A stretch of DNA of 15,026 bases from Methanosarcinales archaeon. GTDB lineage: Archaea; Halobacteriota; Methanosarcinia; Methanosarcinales; Methanogasteraceae. Below the pieces are notes generated by a model. It worked only from the letters and a program-made list of their open reading frames with translations. It did not search any database and was not told where the DNA came from. Made by a program: the position numbers and the translations under genes. The stretch spans positions 1 through 15,026 of the forward strand of contig JAUWCK010000011.1 in assembly GCA_030609345.1 (NCBI GenBank). Reading direction: 5' to 3'. Numbering within the stretch: the first letter of the stretch is position 1; each line of letters begins with the position of its first letter. Positions 1 to 7,186 of the stretch are shown piece by piece.

Positions 1-75
1 AAGCGAGAACGTTGTGAGGAGGGGCTATCTAAAGTCGATGGGAATCAGATGAAGAAGGCTACGACCAAGAAATAG
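1..75 (+). CDS. possible 3' end of an unidentified gene
   Basis: Frame 1 is open from the first base to a TAG at 73-75 and would encode the last 24 residues of a protein. The tail is rich in Lys and Glu and ends in TTKK. Nothing in so short a piece identifies a family. It would converge with the minus-strand ORF that ends at 84. A chance open frame of this length is quite possible. Confidence 0.25.
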   Translation, partial: KRERCEEGLSKVDGNQMKKATTKK

Positions 76-83
76 CGGAAATT

Positions 84-509
84 TTAGAGGCATGCTGCCG
101 TACGATGGCGGTTTTGATTTTTGGGTGGGAAACTTGGGTTACAAAACAACTCATAGTAGTTCTTCGCCAAATCTTCGAGAACGTCGTCTCTTCCATTAAA
201 ATATTGAGAAACCAAAGACTTTCTGGTCGCTTCATTCACATCCAATCTCTCATGAAACTTGCGCAGTAGGTTTTTATCATCTTTCAAACTCTTTAAAATG
301 CCCTTAGCCTCATCATCCTCCGCTTCTTTTATGGTTTTATCTAACGCTTTTTTCAGAATCCCGAAAGCATCTTTTTTTCCAATCCTTCCAATCAATCCAT
401 TAGCAAGACCTGCCAAAGCAATGGTATCGTCAATTCCGATTGGTAACGACGAAAGTCCTATGGTGATTAACATTTCCAGCATTTCACTTCGTTTATTTGT
501 ACCATTCAT
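84..509 (-). CDS. hypothetical protein, 141 aa
   Basis: I do not recognise this protein. It starts with ATG at 509 and has no convincing ribosome binding site just upstream. Residues 10-45 are hydrophobic and Gly-rich (LITIGLSSLPIGIDDTIALA, then a GLIGRIGKK segment), so they could be a membrane-associating or amphipathic helix. Residues 45-115 are charged and predicted helical, rich in Lys, Glu and Asp. The tail (PPKNQNRHRT) looks unstructured. The layout, a small helical domain ending abruptly, would fit an N-terminal effector or sensor domain cut off from a larger protein, but this is inference. The region is AT-rich compared with marker protein 14 next door, which fits accessory DNA. Confidence 0.45.
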   Translation of the reverse strand: MNGTNKRSEMLEMLITIGLSSLPIGIDDTIALAGLANGLIGRIGKKDAFGILKKALDKTIKEAEDDEAKGILKSLKDDKNLLRKFHERLDVNEATRKSLVSQYFNGRDDVLEDLAKNYYELFCNPSFPPKNQNRHRTAACL

Positions 510-526
510 CTTGTTAAGAGTTTGTA

Positions 527-775
527 TTAGCAGAAAAGACGGAAAATGCTGGTTGTGGCACAGATGATATATATGCTCGGGTAACTTGTGGATAGAATCA
601 GCGAAATCAGTGTTAATCTGTGGCTAAAACCCTTATCATCCATTGATTTACACAGATTGGAGGTTATCTGTTTGCCACGCGTTACTCGAGCATACTCCGG
701 ATAATCATGATCAAGAAGATTATGCGAACAAAATTGAAGTTCTCCAGCGTTGAAAACGGCATCCTCGATTTTCAT
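527..775 (-). CDS. doubtful ORF, perhaps a gene start disrupted by an inverted repeat
   Basis: An 82-codon frame begins with ATG at 775. Its first ~27 residues (MKIEDAVFNAGELQFCSHN and onward to YPEYAR) read like plausible protein. The rest runs through the inverted repeat at 572-694 and looks non-coding, ending in a Cys/Ile/Ser-rich tail. I suspect either no gene or a 5' fragment cut by the repeat. Apart from this frame and the repeat, I see no gene in 510-833, which also contains the upstream region of the divergent marker protein 14 gene. Confidence 0.18.
   Translation of the reverse strand: MKIEDAVFNAGELQFCSHNLLDHDYPEYARVTRGKQITSNLCKSMDDKGFSHRLTLISLILSTSYPSIYIICATTSIFRLFC
572..694. repeat. 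long imperfect inverted repeat with a nested inner stem
   Basis: The arm at 572-591 (TATGCTCGGGTAACTTGTGG) pairs with 675-694 (CCACGCGTTACTCGAGCATA) at 17 of 20 positions. Inside it, AATCTGTG at 615-622 pairs perfectly with CACAGATT at 651-658, leaving a 28-nt loop. Two nested stems in 123 bp are unlikely to be chance. It could be a MITE-like element with terminal inverted repeats, or a structured RNA or operator region upstream of marker protein 14. No clear target-site duplication is visible. Confidence 0.55.
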
Positions 776-833
776 GCACCCATTACCACCACTCGACTCT
801 AACTTTAAGAACTTCTAACAGAAAACAGCGTTT

Positions 834-2309
834 ATGAGTTTTATCAAGAAGATATTCGGACCAAAACCGAGGATTGCGAAGAGTGAGCCGATAGACGTGG
901 TACGCATCAAACCTGACCCGATGTCGATTTACAAAAAAGAGATCGAGGATTATTACATCGCAGCATCAGTCGAGGTCGGGAATACCACAACCAAGTGCAT
1001 CCTGACAGCAACCAACATGAGCACCGGCATGGCGCAGCATGTGAACAAGACCGTTCGGATGACGCGGGACGTGCGCCCACCAAAGGTTGGGGAGGAGGTC
1101 TTCGGAAAGACGCTTACCGGAGTCCCGTTTACCCGCGAGTCGGTATCCGAACTGGTTTCTGAGACGATCATAGACTGCCTCAATAAGGCGAACCTCGATA
1201 TCGAGACGAACCTTCATTTCGTGGTGCGATCAACAGGCGTTGTCGCTGGATTCGCATCGCCAGAGGAGGTTGGAAATTTCGTCCTTGCACTGGCTGATGG
1301 CTGCTTGAAAGCGGGAGTGTCGCCAAAGCACATGACTCCTGCGATGGGGATCGATATGGTCCCTGAGCAGTTCAAGAAACACAGCTTAATCGAGAAGGTT
1401 GCATTTCTTGGCGCTGTCGCAGGCGTGCTGCCGCCGACAGGGGCAACCGGAGTTGAGATCGTCGCAAACGAGATGGAGGGCGAGCTTGCGACGGCAGGCA
1501 TCAAGGAAGGCGCGAAATGGGCGGATGTTGATTTTCGAAACCCGTGCCTCTCACTCGATTTCGGAACAACGCTCGATGGCAGGATCACGAACAGCGATAC
1601 CCCGTATGCAAAGACGATCGGGAACTTCTGCGGGCTTGCCGGTGCAATACCGGACGCGATCGTGCAGGGGACCGGGCTGGTGGACCGGGAGACAGGGACT
1701 GCTCTTGACATCTTCAACGAGAAGACATCAGCAAGCGGCAAGAAGGCAAAGCAGGCAGAGAAGTACGCGGAAGAGATACACGAACACATCTCGATCGAGG
1801 TCGTTCCTGAGGGCAGGGATCGGTACGGCAGCGTTCCTGTGAATGCAGAAGCTGCAAAGACGATCGGTGTCGTGCTGATCGGGTGCGATGTCGGCACGGA
1901 CGGAAGCGACCTACCCGCACTTACAGGGATCGGGAAGAGGATATATGAGAGCGATGGGATCAAGATGATCGCAGCCGTGATGGATCCGATCGCTGCGATC
2001 TCTGTAGAGCGGCTCGTGCAGACAGCAATCGACGCAGGAATTGTAACAAAGGAAACGGCTATCGGAGTTACAGGGAGAGCCGGCATCACAGGAAATAAGC
2101 CAGCACTGATACTTGATCGGATCATGAAGATGAACTTCTTCGATGATCCCGAGAGTCAGGTCGTCTTCGTGGACGATGGTCTTGCCAGAGGCGCTGCTGT
2201 GATGGCGCGGTGCATGAACTCGCTTGGCGTGCCAAAGAACCCGATCGGTGGAAACCGCGGCGGTGGTTGCGTGCTTGCGGGGAGGATCGCGCTTCAGAAT
2301 TCCGGATGA
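834..2309 (+). CDS. methanogenesis marker protein 14
   Basis: This 491-residue protein matches in length and sequence character the marker-14 family, which is confined to methanogens and related methane- or alkane-oxidizing archaea. Its exact biochemical role is not established. The fold looks like the ASKHA (actin/Hsp70/sugar kinase) superfamily. A phosphate-1-like strand-loop ASVEVGNTTTK lies at residues 44-54, a phosphate-2-like segment LSLDFGTTLDGR at 239-250, another Gly-rich loop IGCDVGTDGSDLPALTGIG at 349-367, and a Gly-rich C-terminus (VFVDDGLARGAAVMARC, then GGNRGGGC). The basic N-terminus (FIKKIFGPKPR) is not a signal peptide, so it is probably cytosolic. ATG 834 has no strong Shine-Dalgarno; AACTTTAAGA at 801-810 could be a TATA element giving a short leader. 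The coding sequence is GC-rich, unlike the left neighbour. No split or damage is seen. Confidence 0.95.
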   Translation: MSFIKKIFGPKPRIAKSEPIDVVRIKPDPMSIYKKEIEDYYIAASVEVGNTTTKCILTATNMSTGMAQHVNKTVRMTRDVRPPKVGEEVFGKTLTGVPFTRESVSELVSETIIDCLNKANLDIETNLHFVVRSTGVVAGFASPEEVGNFVLALADGCLKAGVSPKHMTPAMGIDMVPEQFKKHSLIEKVAFLGAVAGVLPPTGATGVEIVANEMEGELATAGIKEGAKWADVDFRNPCLSLDFGTTLDGRITNSDTPYAKTIGNFCGLAGAIPDAIVQGTGLVDRETGTALDIFNEKTSASGKKAKQAEKYAEEIHEHISIEVVPEGRDRYGSVPVNAEAAKTIGVVLIGCDVGTDGSDLPALTGIGKRIYESDGIKMIAAVMDPIAAISVERLVQTAIDAGIVTKETAIGVTGRAGITGNKPALILDRIMKMNFFDDPESQVVFVDDGLARGAAVMARCMNSLGVPKNPIGGNRGGGCVLAGRIALQNSG

Positions 2310-2329
2310 TGGTGCGGCGGAGTGAACGT

Positions 2330-2404
2330 ATGAAACCGGATCCTGATACGATATGGATTCTTTGGTCATATCCTTCAGAATTCAGGACCAAAAAAGAGAT
2401 ATGA
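2330..2404 (+). CDS. possible 24-residue small ORF downstream of marker 14
   Basis: An ATG at 2330 follows GGAG (2319-2322) by 7 bases and opens a frame encoding MKPDPDTIWILWSYPSEF and a basic end, RTKKEI, stopping at 2404. It begins 20 bases after the marker 14 stop on the same strand. The peptide is aromatic in the middle and basic at the end. There is no independent support that it is made. Confidence 0.18.
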   Translation: MKPDPDTIWILWSYPSEFRTKKEI

Positions 2405-2416
2405 TTTTAATAAATA
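2404..2416 (+). promoter_or_regulatory. candidate TATA box for the MNT/HEPN unit
   Basis: ATTTTAATAAATA-like sequence lies about 35-45 bases upstream of the GGAGG at 2448. This spacing would place transcription start near 2435-2440 and give a leader carrying the Shine-Dalgarno. It sits in a strongly A/T-rich stretch, so the match is easy to obtain by chance. Confidence 0.3.
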
Positions 2417-2447
2417 AAAAAAAATAGTGTGATGTGGTAAATCATCC

Positions 2448-2452
2448 GGAGG
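2448..2452 (+). promoter_or_regulatory. strong Shine-Dalgarno GGAGG deciding the MNT start
   Basis: GGAGG is followed after 7 bases by an in-frame ATA codon (2460-2462), not by ATG, GTG or TTG. The first usual start codon in the frame is TTG at 2487, which is 34 bases beyond the GGAGG and has no ribosome binding site of its own. Initiation at the ATA is therefore a real possibility. Confidence 0.5.
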
Positions 2453-2486
2453 CGATATCATAAAACAGATAGCACACCCAAAGCCC

Positions 2487-2795
2487 TTGTCTGCCGATGA
2501 GATACTCGCAGATGCCACAAATATAATAGCAAGCTACCTTCCTGATGCACGAATCTTTCTTTTCGGGTCAAGAGCGAAAGACGATGCCACAGAGACCTCT
2601 GATTTTGATATAGCAGTCGATGCAGGATCAAAAATATCGCTTGGTGTGATCGCAAGGATAAAAGACGAGATCGATGAACTGCGCACTCTCAAGAGCATAG
2701 ACATAATCGATCTGAATCGAGTGAATCCAAAGTTTAGAACAATTATACGCAAAAGCGGGGTGAATATCTATGATCGAGGCAACCGTACAGCTTGA
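2487..2795 (+). CDS. MNT-domain nucleotidyltransferase (antitoxin of a HEPN/MNT pair)
   Basis: This is a minimal nucleotidyltransferase of the DNA polymerase beta fold. The signature is FLFGSRAKDDATETSDFDIAV (residues 24-44), with the Gly-Ser of the helical turn and the catalytic pair Asp39-x-Asp41; a third strand RTLKSIDIIDL follows. In HEPN/MNT systems the MNT protein commonly inactivates the HEPN RNase, in studied cases by AMP-ylation. The stop overlaps the HEPN start by 26 bases, which shows translational coupling. The start is uncertain: TTG 2487 is the only conventional codon, but a well-placed GGAGG at 2448 points to a non-standard ATA start at 2460 and an N-terminus nine residues longer. 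All catalytic residues are present, so this copy looks active. Confidence 0.88.
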   Translation: MSADEILADATNIIASYLPDARIFLFGSRAKDDATETSDFDIAVDAGSKISLGVIARIKDEIDELRTLKSIDIIDLNRVNPKFRTIIRKSGVNIYDRGNRTA

Positions 2796-3195
2796 AAATT
2801 TCGAGAATGCAACAAAAAGGCTCAAAGCCGCTCTGGAGTACGATCCTCTGGAATTAGACATTGTAATGGATGCCGTCATCCAGAGATTTGAGTTTACTTT
2901 TGAGATGGCTTGGAAATCTGTGAAGCTGGCTGCAAAGGCAGTTGGCTATGATTGCAAATCTCCAAAGGGATGCTTGAAACTGGCTTATCGGATGGGCTGG
3001 ATTGGAGACGAGGAAAGATGGCTGGAACTTCTCGAAGCGAGAAACCTGACATCGCATACTTATGATCAGGATACTGCCATGGATGTGTATGAAACGGTAA
3101 AAGAGAACTCAAGTATTCGGGAGTCTATTAAGAGAATTGAGAGAAGAGGTCGATTGAGGGTAAAGGTCACCCGAGAGGATGCGGCATGTATGTGA
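2770..3195 (+). CDS. HEPN-domain protein, nucleotidyltransferase-substrate-binding (HI0074) family
   Basis: This 141-residue all-helical protein is the usual partner of the preceding MNT gene. The HEPN signature is visible near the end of the core as ARNLTSHTYDQ (residues 90-100), giving R91-N92-x3-H96 with Tyr98. In the family this R-x(4-6)-H motif is the RNase active site of the toxin. The helix RFEFTFEMAWKSVKLAAKA (39-57) matches the typical core of the HI0074 (nucleotidyltransferase substrate-binding) group. The ATG at 2770 is preceded by GGGGTGA (2756-2762) and lies inside the MNT gene. The C-terminus after ~residue 125 is basic and overlaps the start of the next MNT-like frame by 10 bases. 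Role as toxin is inferred from family and context; a housekeeping tRNA-type substrate is not excluded. Confidence 0.9.
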   Translation: MIEATVQLENFENATKRLKAALEYDPLELDIVMDAVIQRFEFTFEMAWKSVKLAAKAVGYDCKSPKGCLKLAYRMGWIGDEERWLELLEARNLTSHTYDQDTAMDVYETVKENSSIRESIKRIERRGRLRVKVTREDAACM

Positions 3196-3347
3196 TTGAA
3201 ACCTTAAGAGCGCATGAAGGGGAGATAAAAGAGAGGTATGACGTCAGGAGGATGGGCGTTTTCGGCTCTTATGCCAGAGGTGAGCAGAAAGCGACAAGCG
3301 ATCTTGGCGTTCTTGTGGAGTCTGAGAATCCCACCTTCAACACTTGA
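3186..3347 (+). pseudogene. truncated second MNT nucleotidyltransferase
   Basis: ATG 3186 opens a 53-codon frame: MYVIETLRAHEGEIKERYDV, then RRMGVFGSYARGEQKATSD. The GSYARGE loop and the first catalytic Asp (39) are intact, but the expected second Asp is Gly41 (SDLG in place of SDLD), one base change (GAC to GGC). The protein ends at PTFNT just where family members continue for another ~45 residues. The start overlaps the HEPN stop by 10 bases, as in an intact operon, and the TGA ends four bases before the priS ATG. This looks like a relic of a second MNT gene cut off at the priS border. A short regulatory protein is less likely. Confidence 0.75.
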
Positions 3348-3351
3348 CGAA

Positions 3352-4557
3352 ATGAACGAACGCACAAAAAACTTCCTGCGAGAGAAATTCAAGGAGTATT
3401 ACCTCGAGTACCCGATCCAGCTACCGCCCGGATTCGAGAGCCGGGAATGGGGCTTTGTCATGTTCGATGCGCTCCCGAAGATCGTGATGTACCGGCACAA
3501 ATCATTCCACTCACGTCCGGAAGCGCTCGAATACCTGCGGAGCATGGCTCCTGCGCACGCATTCTCATCGGTTGCGTATTACGAGCACCCTGGGGCTGGC
3601 ACGATGGCAGATAAGCACTGGACCGGCGCAGACCTGATCTTTGATCTGGATGCCGACCATCTCCGGGATGCGCCGAAGTCGTATCCTGCGATGCTTGCAA
3701 ATGTCAAGGACGAGACATTGAAGCTTCTCGGTTTTCTTACCGACGACTTCGGGTTCTCAGAGGATCTGATCGATGTTGTCTTCTCTGGCGGGCGCGGGTA
3801 CCATATCCATGTGCGCGATCAGAGGGTGCGCACACTTGGAAGTGCTGAACGGCGGGAGATTGTGGATTATTTAAGTGGGAATGGAATTGATATAGAATCT
3901 ATGTTTGACCGATCGAAGTCATCTGGTATGGATGTGTATAGAGAGTATGGTACCAAGACCAAAACATCTTCGATTCAAATCGTGGGTCATGAATCTGGAT
4001 GGAGAAAACGTGTTAAGGAGGGGGTAATAGAATATCTCGATGAGCAATCCTCAAAACCTGATAAAGAAGCATTAAAAAACATTCAGAAGTTGGAGGGGGT
4101 TGGTAAAAGGACAGCTATGGATATTTTAATGTTAGCGCGCAATAAACATATTATAAACAAATTTAACGAAACAGGATCAATCGATTTAACATGGCAGCCA
4201 CGATTTTTTGAATCTCTTGCAAAAAGTTCAATCGAGAGATTTAGAGTTCATGGCGCTGAATCAGATGAGCCAGTAACCGGCGACATAAAGCGGCTGATCC
4301 GGCTTCCCACATCCCTGCATGGCGGTTCAAGTCTGAGGGTCGTTCCTCTGACGCTGGAGACGATCAGGAGATTTGATCCGCTGAAGGACGCTGTCGTGTT
4401 CTCGGATAAGGATATTTCGGTTGCGGCGGAAAGTCCGGCATCCTGCGATCTCCGCGGGAATCACTTCGAGATCGATGAGGGCGTGAACACCGTTCCCGAA
4501 TACGCGGGCATCCATCTGATGTGCCGGGGTGCTGTGGAGTACGCGGGAAGGGTGTGA
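3352..4557 (+). CDS. priS: DNA primase small (catalytic) subunit PriS
   Basis: PriS is the catalytic subunit of the archaeal/eukaryotic-type primase and works with PriL at replication forks. Motif I is DLIFDLDADHL (residues 94-104; metal ligands Asp98 and Asp100). Motif II is FSGGRGYHIHV (144-154). Motif III is VTGDIKRLIRLPTSLHG (308-324), with Asp311 as the likely third metal ligand. The open frame extends upstream to 3238, but ATG 3352 gives the family start (MNERTKNFLREKFKEYY) and a length of 401 residues; the upstream codons belong to the MNT relic. No good Shine-Dalgarno precedes 3352. Base composition is mosaic: about 62% GC at 3421-3480, 28% at 4141-4200 and 58% at 4441-4500. The last 123 bp are duplicated at 7187-7309. 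The AT-rich block encodes the part between motifs II and III, including an HhH-like LEGVGKRTAMDIL (248-260). The gene looks intact. Confidence 0.95.
   Translation: MNERTKNFLREKFKEYYLEYPIQLPPGFESREWGFVMFDALPKIVMYRHKSFHSRPEALEYLRSMAPAHAFSSVAYYEHPGAGTMADKHWTGADLIFDLDADHLRDAPKSYPAMLANVKDETLKLLGFLTDDFGFSEDLIDVVFSGGRGYHIHVRDQRVRTLGSAERREIVDYLSGNGIDIESMFDRSKSSGMDVYREYGTKTKTSSIQIVGHESGWRKRVKEGVIEYLDEQSSKPDKEALKNIQKLEGVGKRTAMDILMLARNKHIINKFNETGSIDLTWQPRFFESLAKSSIERFRVHGAESDEPVTGDIKRLIRLPTSLHGGSSLRVVPLTLETIRRFDPLKDAVVFSDKDISVAAESPASCDLRGNHFEIDEGVNTVPEYAGIHLMCRGAVEYAGRV
3858..4266 (+). other. AT-rich block inside priS
   Basis: The change is abrupt near AGATTGTGGATTATTTAAG (about 3856) and reverses near GAGCCAGTAACCGGCGAC (about 4266). 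Counted on 60-base lines, GC is 17/60 at 4141-4200, against 37/60 at 3421-3480 and 35/60 at 4441-4500. AT-ending codons dominate inside the block. The reading frame is preserved. Replacement of this part by recombination with a diverged priS is the simplest reading; relaxed codon selection is an alternative. Edges are approximate. Confidence 0.6.
4435..4557 (+). repeat. direct repeat copy A: functional priS 3' end
   Basis: These 123 bp are the last 41 codons of priS including TGA. They match 7187-7309 without gaps at 115 of 123 positions (offset 2752). The eight differences change four amino acids, all conservatively (His/Asn, Asp/Glu, Asn/Asp, Arg/Lys). Similarity stops at the stop codon on one side and at about 4435 on the other. 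Confidence 0.92.
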
Positions 4558-4579
4558 GACTTAACAGTAGTTCGGAAGA

Positions 4580-4601
4580 TGCGCAAAAAAACAGTTTCGC
4601 A
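4580..4601 (+). terminator. weak hairpin after priS
   Basis: TGCG at 4580-4583 pairs with CGCA at 4598-4601, and AAA can pair with TTT inside, around an A-rich loop. A similar arrangement follows the relic copy: GATCGC at 7308-7313 and GCGATC at 7327-7332 around GAAAAAAT. No long T tract follows, so a terminator role is only a guess. Confidence 0.25.
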
Positions 4602-4668
4602 CCTGTCGTTGCCGCCGAATAATTTTGATCTGGAATAAAATGAGAGCCGGGGATATTTGAAGATACGT

Positions 4669-6921
4669 CTAAGGCATTTCGTGATTGCTTATTTTATAGG
4701 CTTTTACCAAGCGTATTTCTTCATAAGTGTAATCATCACCCAACTCCTCCTTTATAGGTGCTAACTTCTCGCTACCCAAAATCGACATTGTCCTCATGAT
4801 GTGTTCTTGCTTATCAATACCAACCAATTCATCAATACCAATCTCTTCGCCAGATAAAATCAGTTTTTCGATATGTGATGCGATTGTGCCCGTTGTCAAA
4901 TTCCTTTTCCGGGCGATTTCCTCAATTGTTAAATTCTGTTTATAAAGCTCCAGCGTTTCTTGCAGCGTAGATGTTATTGTTTTAGGATGGATGGGTGTAC
5001 TAATCGGTTCTGGTTTGATGCCATGTTCTTTGCATTTGCAGTAACCTGCAATCTCTTCTAAAAACAGTTCCCCATATTTCTCCAACTTGCTTTCACCAAC
5101 GCCGATGATCGTCCGAAAGTCTGATTGACTTCGCGGGAAATATGTCGCCATCTCTATCAAACTTGAGTCGTGGAAGATAACGTACGGCGGCATCCCGGCA
5201 CCATCGGCAAGTTTCTTCCTCAAACTCCTTAAAATTTCAAATAAATCATGATCGAAACTCCCATCAACATCCTTTTGTAATATCTTAACTTCTTCTTCCG
5301 GTTTTGTCAACAAAACCTCTTTCGTTCCGGATAAAATATCACAACCATCCGGAGTCAGTTTTATGATCGGGTATCTGTCACCTTCCGACTTCAGATAACC
5401 AAGTTGAACGAGTTCCCTTGTAAAAGCCTGCCACTGCTTTTTTGAGTATTCCTTTCCAGTACCATGAGCTGCTATAGTATCGTGTCGATTGCGGACTATC
5501 TTTTGAATTCTCGAACCGCACAAAATATCAGCTATGTAATTTACGCCAAATCTTTCGTTGATCTGAGAAACACACGAGACGATCTTTTGAGCGATAATTG
5601 TTCCATCGGTCGTCTCTTTTGGATCCAAACAGTTATCACAATTGCCGCAATTCGTTTCATTGTATGTTTCGCCGAAATATTCCAATAAAATTTTCCTGCG
5701 GCAGGTTCCACTCTCACAGAAAGCAACCATACAACGTAATTTCTTATACGCGATCTGTTTTTCTGTTTCATCCTCTTTTTGCTCGATAAAATACGATATT
5801 TTTCCCATATCTGAACGACTAAAGAAGATAATACAATCACTTTCTTCTCCGTCTCTTCCAGCCCTGCCCGTTTCCTGATAATACGTTTCAAGGTTCTTCG
5901 GTAGATCGTAATGGATCACGAAACGGACATTGGATTTATCTATTCCCATCCCAAACGCTACTGTTGCCACAATTATCTCAACATCGTCTTTAATGAATTT
6001 ATCCTGTGTTTCAGTCCTTAAATCTGATTTTAACCCTGCATGGTAAGGCAAAGCACGATAACCCTCTTTTTTAAGTTTGTTTGCCAGATCATCGGCAGAT
6101 TTGCGACTGTAACAATAAATTATCCCTGAATCATTTTTACGCCCCTCCAGATATTGAAGTAACTGATAGTATGCATTATCTTTCGGTTTAACCTGATAAA
6201 ATAGATTTTTTCGGTTAAAACTTGCCTTATATGTCTTTGGATTGGACAGTTTTAGCTGTGTTGTGATATCTTCCTGCACTCGTGATGTGGCGGTTGCAGT
6301 TAGCGCAACCAGAGGAACCTTAGGAAAATGTTCTTTAAGCACTTTCAACTGACGATATCCGGGTCTGAAATCATGCCCCCATTCTGATATGCAATGGGCT
6401 TCGTCAATGGCGATCAAACTGACATTCAAACGCTTCAAAGCTGATAAGAAGTCAGGTATCATCAGTCTTTCCGGAGCCACGTACAAAATACTGATCCTAT
6501 TCTCTGCCAGGTCCAATTTTACGTTTTGCATCTCATCAAAACAAAGAGAGCTATTGATATGGGCTGCGGCGATCCCATTCGCTTTCAAAGCGTCAACCTG
6601 ATCCTTCATCAAGGCGATGAGTGGAGACACAACAATCGTTACACCGTCGAGGAGAAGGGCTGGCAATTGGTAGCATAGAGATTTACCACCACCCGTTGGC
6701 ATCAGGACGAAGACATCTTTTTTCAGCAGGATATCCTGGATAATATCCTCCTGGAGATGTAGAAATGTGCTGTAACCGAAATATTTTTGTAGCGCATGAT
6801 ATACTGGCTCCATGTTGATTCCATTCTTTTCAAACTCGGCGTTGCCGTGCCCGACGGTGTAAATATCAATATGATTCAACGTCTTTCTTTGTTGCATTGT
6901 GTTATTGGATAATTTACCCAC
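4669..6921 (-). CDS. recQ: ATP-dependent DNA helicase RecQ
   Basis: RecQ is a 3'-5' DNA helicase in recombination and fork repair. Helicase motifs are Walker A MPTGGGKSLCYQLPALLL (residues 74-91), DEAH box IDEAHCISEWGHDFRPGYRQL (172-192), LTATAT (207-212), and the C-lobe VATVAFGMGID (318-328) with YYQETGRAGRDG (347-358). The RQC zinc site has Cys at about 397, 402 and 407 and the CGNCDNC cluster (425-431). A winged-helix follows (~450-535), an HRDC domain (~556-628) with FRTIIGVGESKLEKYG, and a C-terminal HTH (~655-705, LTIEEIARKRNLTTGTIASH). This full layout is bacterial in style and uncommon in archaea. The frame starts at GTG 6921; ATG 6813 (MEPVYHALQKYFGYSTF) fits the usual N-terminus better. 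The gene is AT-rich, on the opposite strand to priS and dtdA, and lies between the two copies of the priS tail, so transfer is likely. Confidence 0.95.
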   Translation of the reverse strand: MGKLSNNTMQQRKTLNHIDIYTVGHGNAEFEKNGINMEPVYHALQKYFGYSTFLHLQEDIIQDILLKKDVFVLMPTGGGKSLCYQLPALLLDGVTIVVSPLIALMKDQVDALKANGIAAAHINSSLCFDEMQNVKLDLAENRISILYVAPERLMIPDFLSALKRLNVSLIAIDEAHCISEWGHDFRPGYRQLKVLKEHFPKVPLVALTATATSRVQEDITTQLKLSNPKTYKASFNRKNLFYQVKPKDNAYYQLLQYLEGRKNDSGIIYCYSRKSADDLANKLKKEGYRALPYHAGLKSDLRTETQDKFIKDDVEIIVATVAFGMGIDKSNVRFVIHYDLPKNLETYYQETGRAGRDGEESDCIIFFSRSDMGKISYFIEQKEDETEKQIAYKKLRCMVAFCESGTCRRKILLEYFGETYNETNCGNCDNCLDPKETTDGTIIAQKIVSCVSQINERFGVNYIADILCGSRIQKIVRNRHDTIAAHGTGKEYSKKQWQAFTRELVQLGYLKSEGDRYPIIKLTPDGCDILSGTKEVLLTKPEEEVKILQKDVDGSFDHDLFEILRSLRKKLADGAGMPPYVIFHDSSLIEMATYFPRSQSDFRTIIGVGESKLEKYGELFLEEIAGYCKCKEHGIKPEPISTPIHPKTITSTLQETLELYKQNLTIEEIARKRNLTTGTIASHIEKLILSGEEIGIDELVGIDKQEHIMRTMSILGSEKLAPIKEELGDDYTYEEIRLVKAYKISNHEMP

Positions 6922-7186
6922 CCATTCGCTCTCAGCTAATTTGCAATCGCATTCTTTTTATTATTTCATTAAATAAATATTCAAATTGTGGACAAACTTT
7001 TCTTTGGTGTTCAACCCACCTCAACTACAACACCGCGCAACCTATCAGCAAATGTACCTTTGTGCCAATCGCGACGGGGTTCCTTTTCACGCATATAGCA
7101 TAATCCGCACGTCATATTATAGCTTATCTCCAAGAGCAGGGCGAAAGTGAACGTATCGCGCACACGAATCACGGGAGACCCCAGAG
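6922..7186. other. non-coding stretch upstream of recQ
   Basis: I see no convincing gene here; short frames on both strands lack family features. The first ~60 bases are very A/T-rich. On the minus strand AATATTTATTTAATG (around 6968-6982) is the best TATA-like match for recQ, about 50 bases upstream of GTG 6921. From ~7010 the sequence turns more GC-balanced, with no resemblance to priS upstream of 7187. Confidence 0.4.

Noticed and set aside
1214..2125. A 303-codon minus-strand frame inside marker protein 14
   Set aside because: It is antisense to a clearly recognised gene with matching family length; its product is Ser/Pro/Ala-rich with no domain, as expected from GC-rich codon bias on the opposite strand.
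3238..3351. Upstream extension of priS with an ATG at 3238
   Set aside because: The added residues are the out-of-frame reading of the MNT relic; PriS homology starts at ATG 3352.
4558..7186. A complete insertion sequence or integrative element
   Set aside because: There is a direct repeat at the borders but no transposase, integrase or terminal inverted repeats between them; only recQ is present, so I do not call a mobile element.
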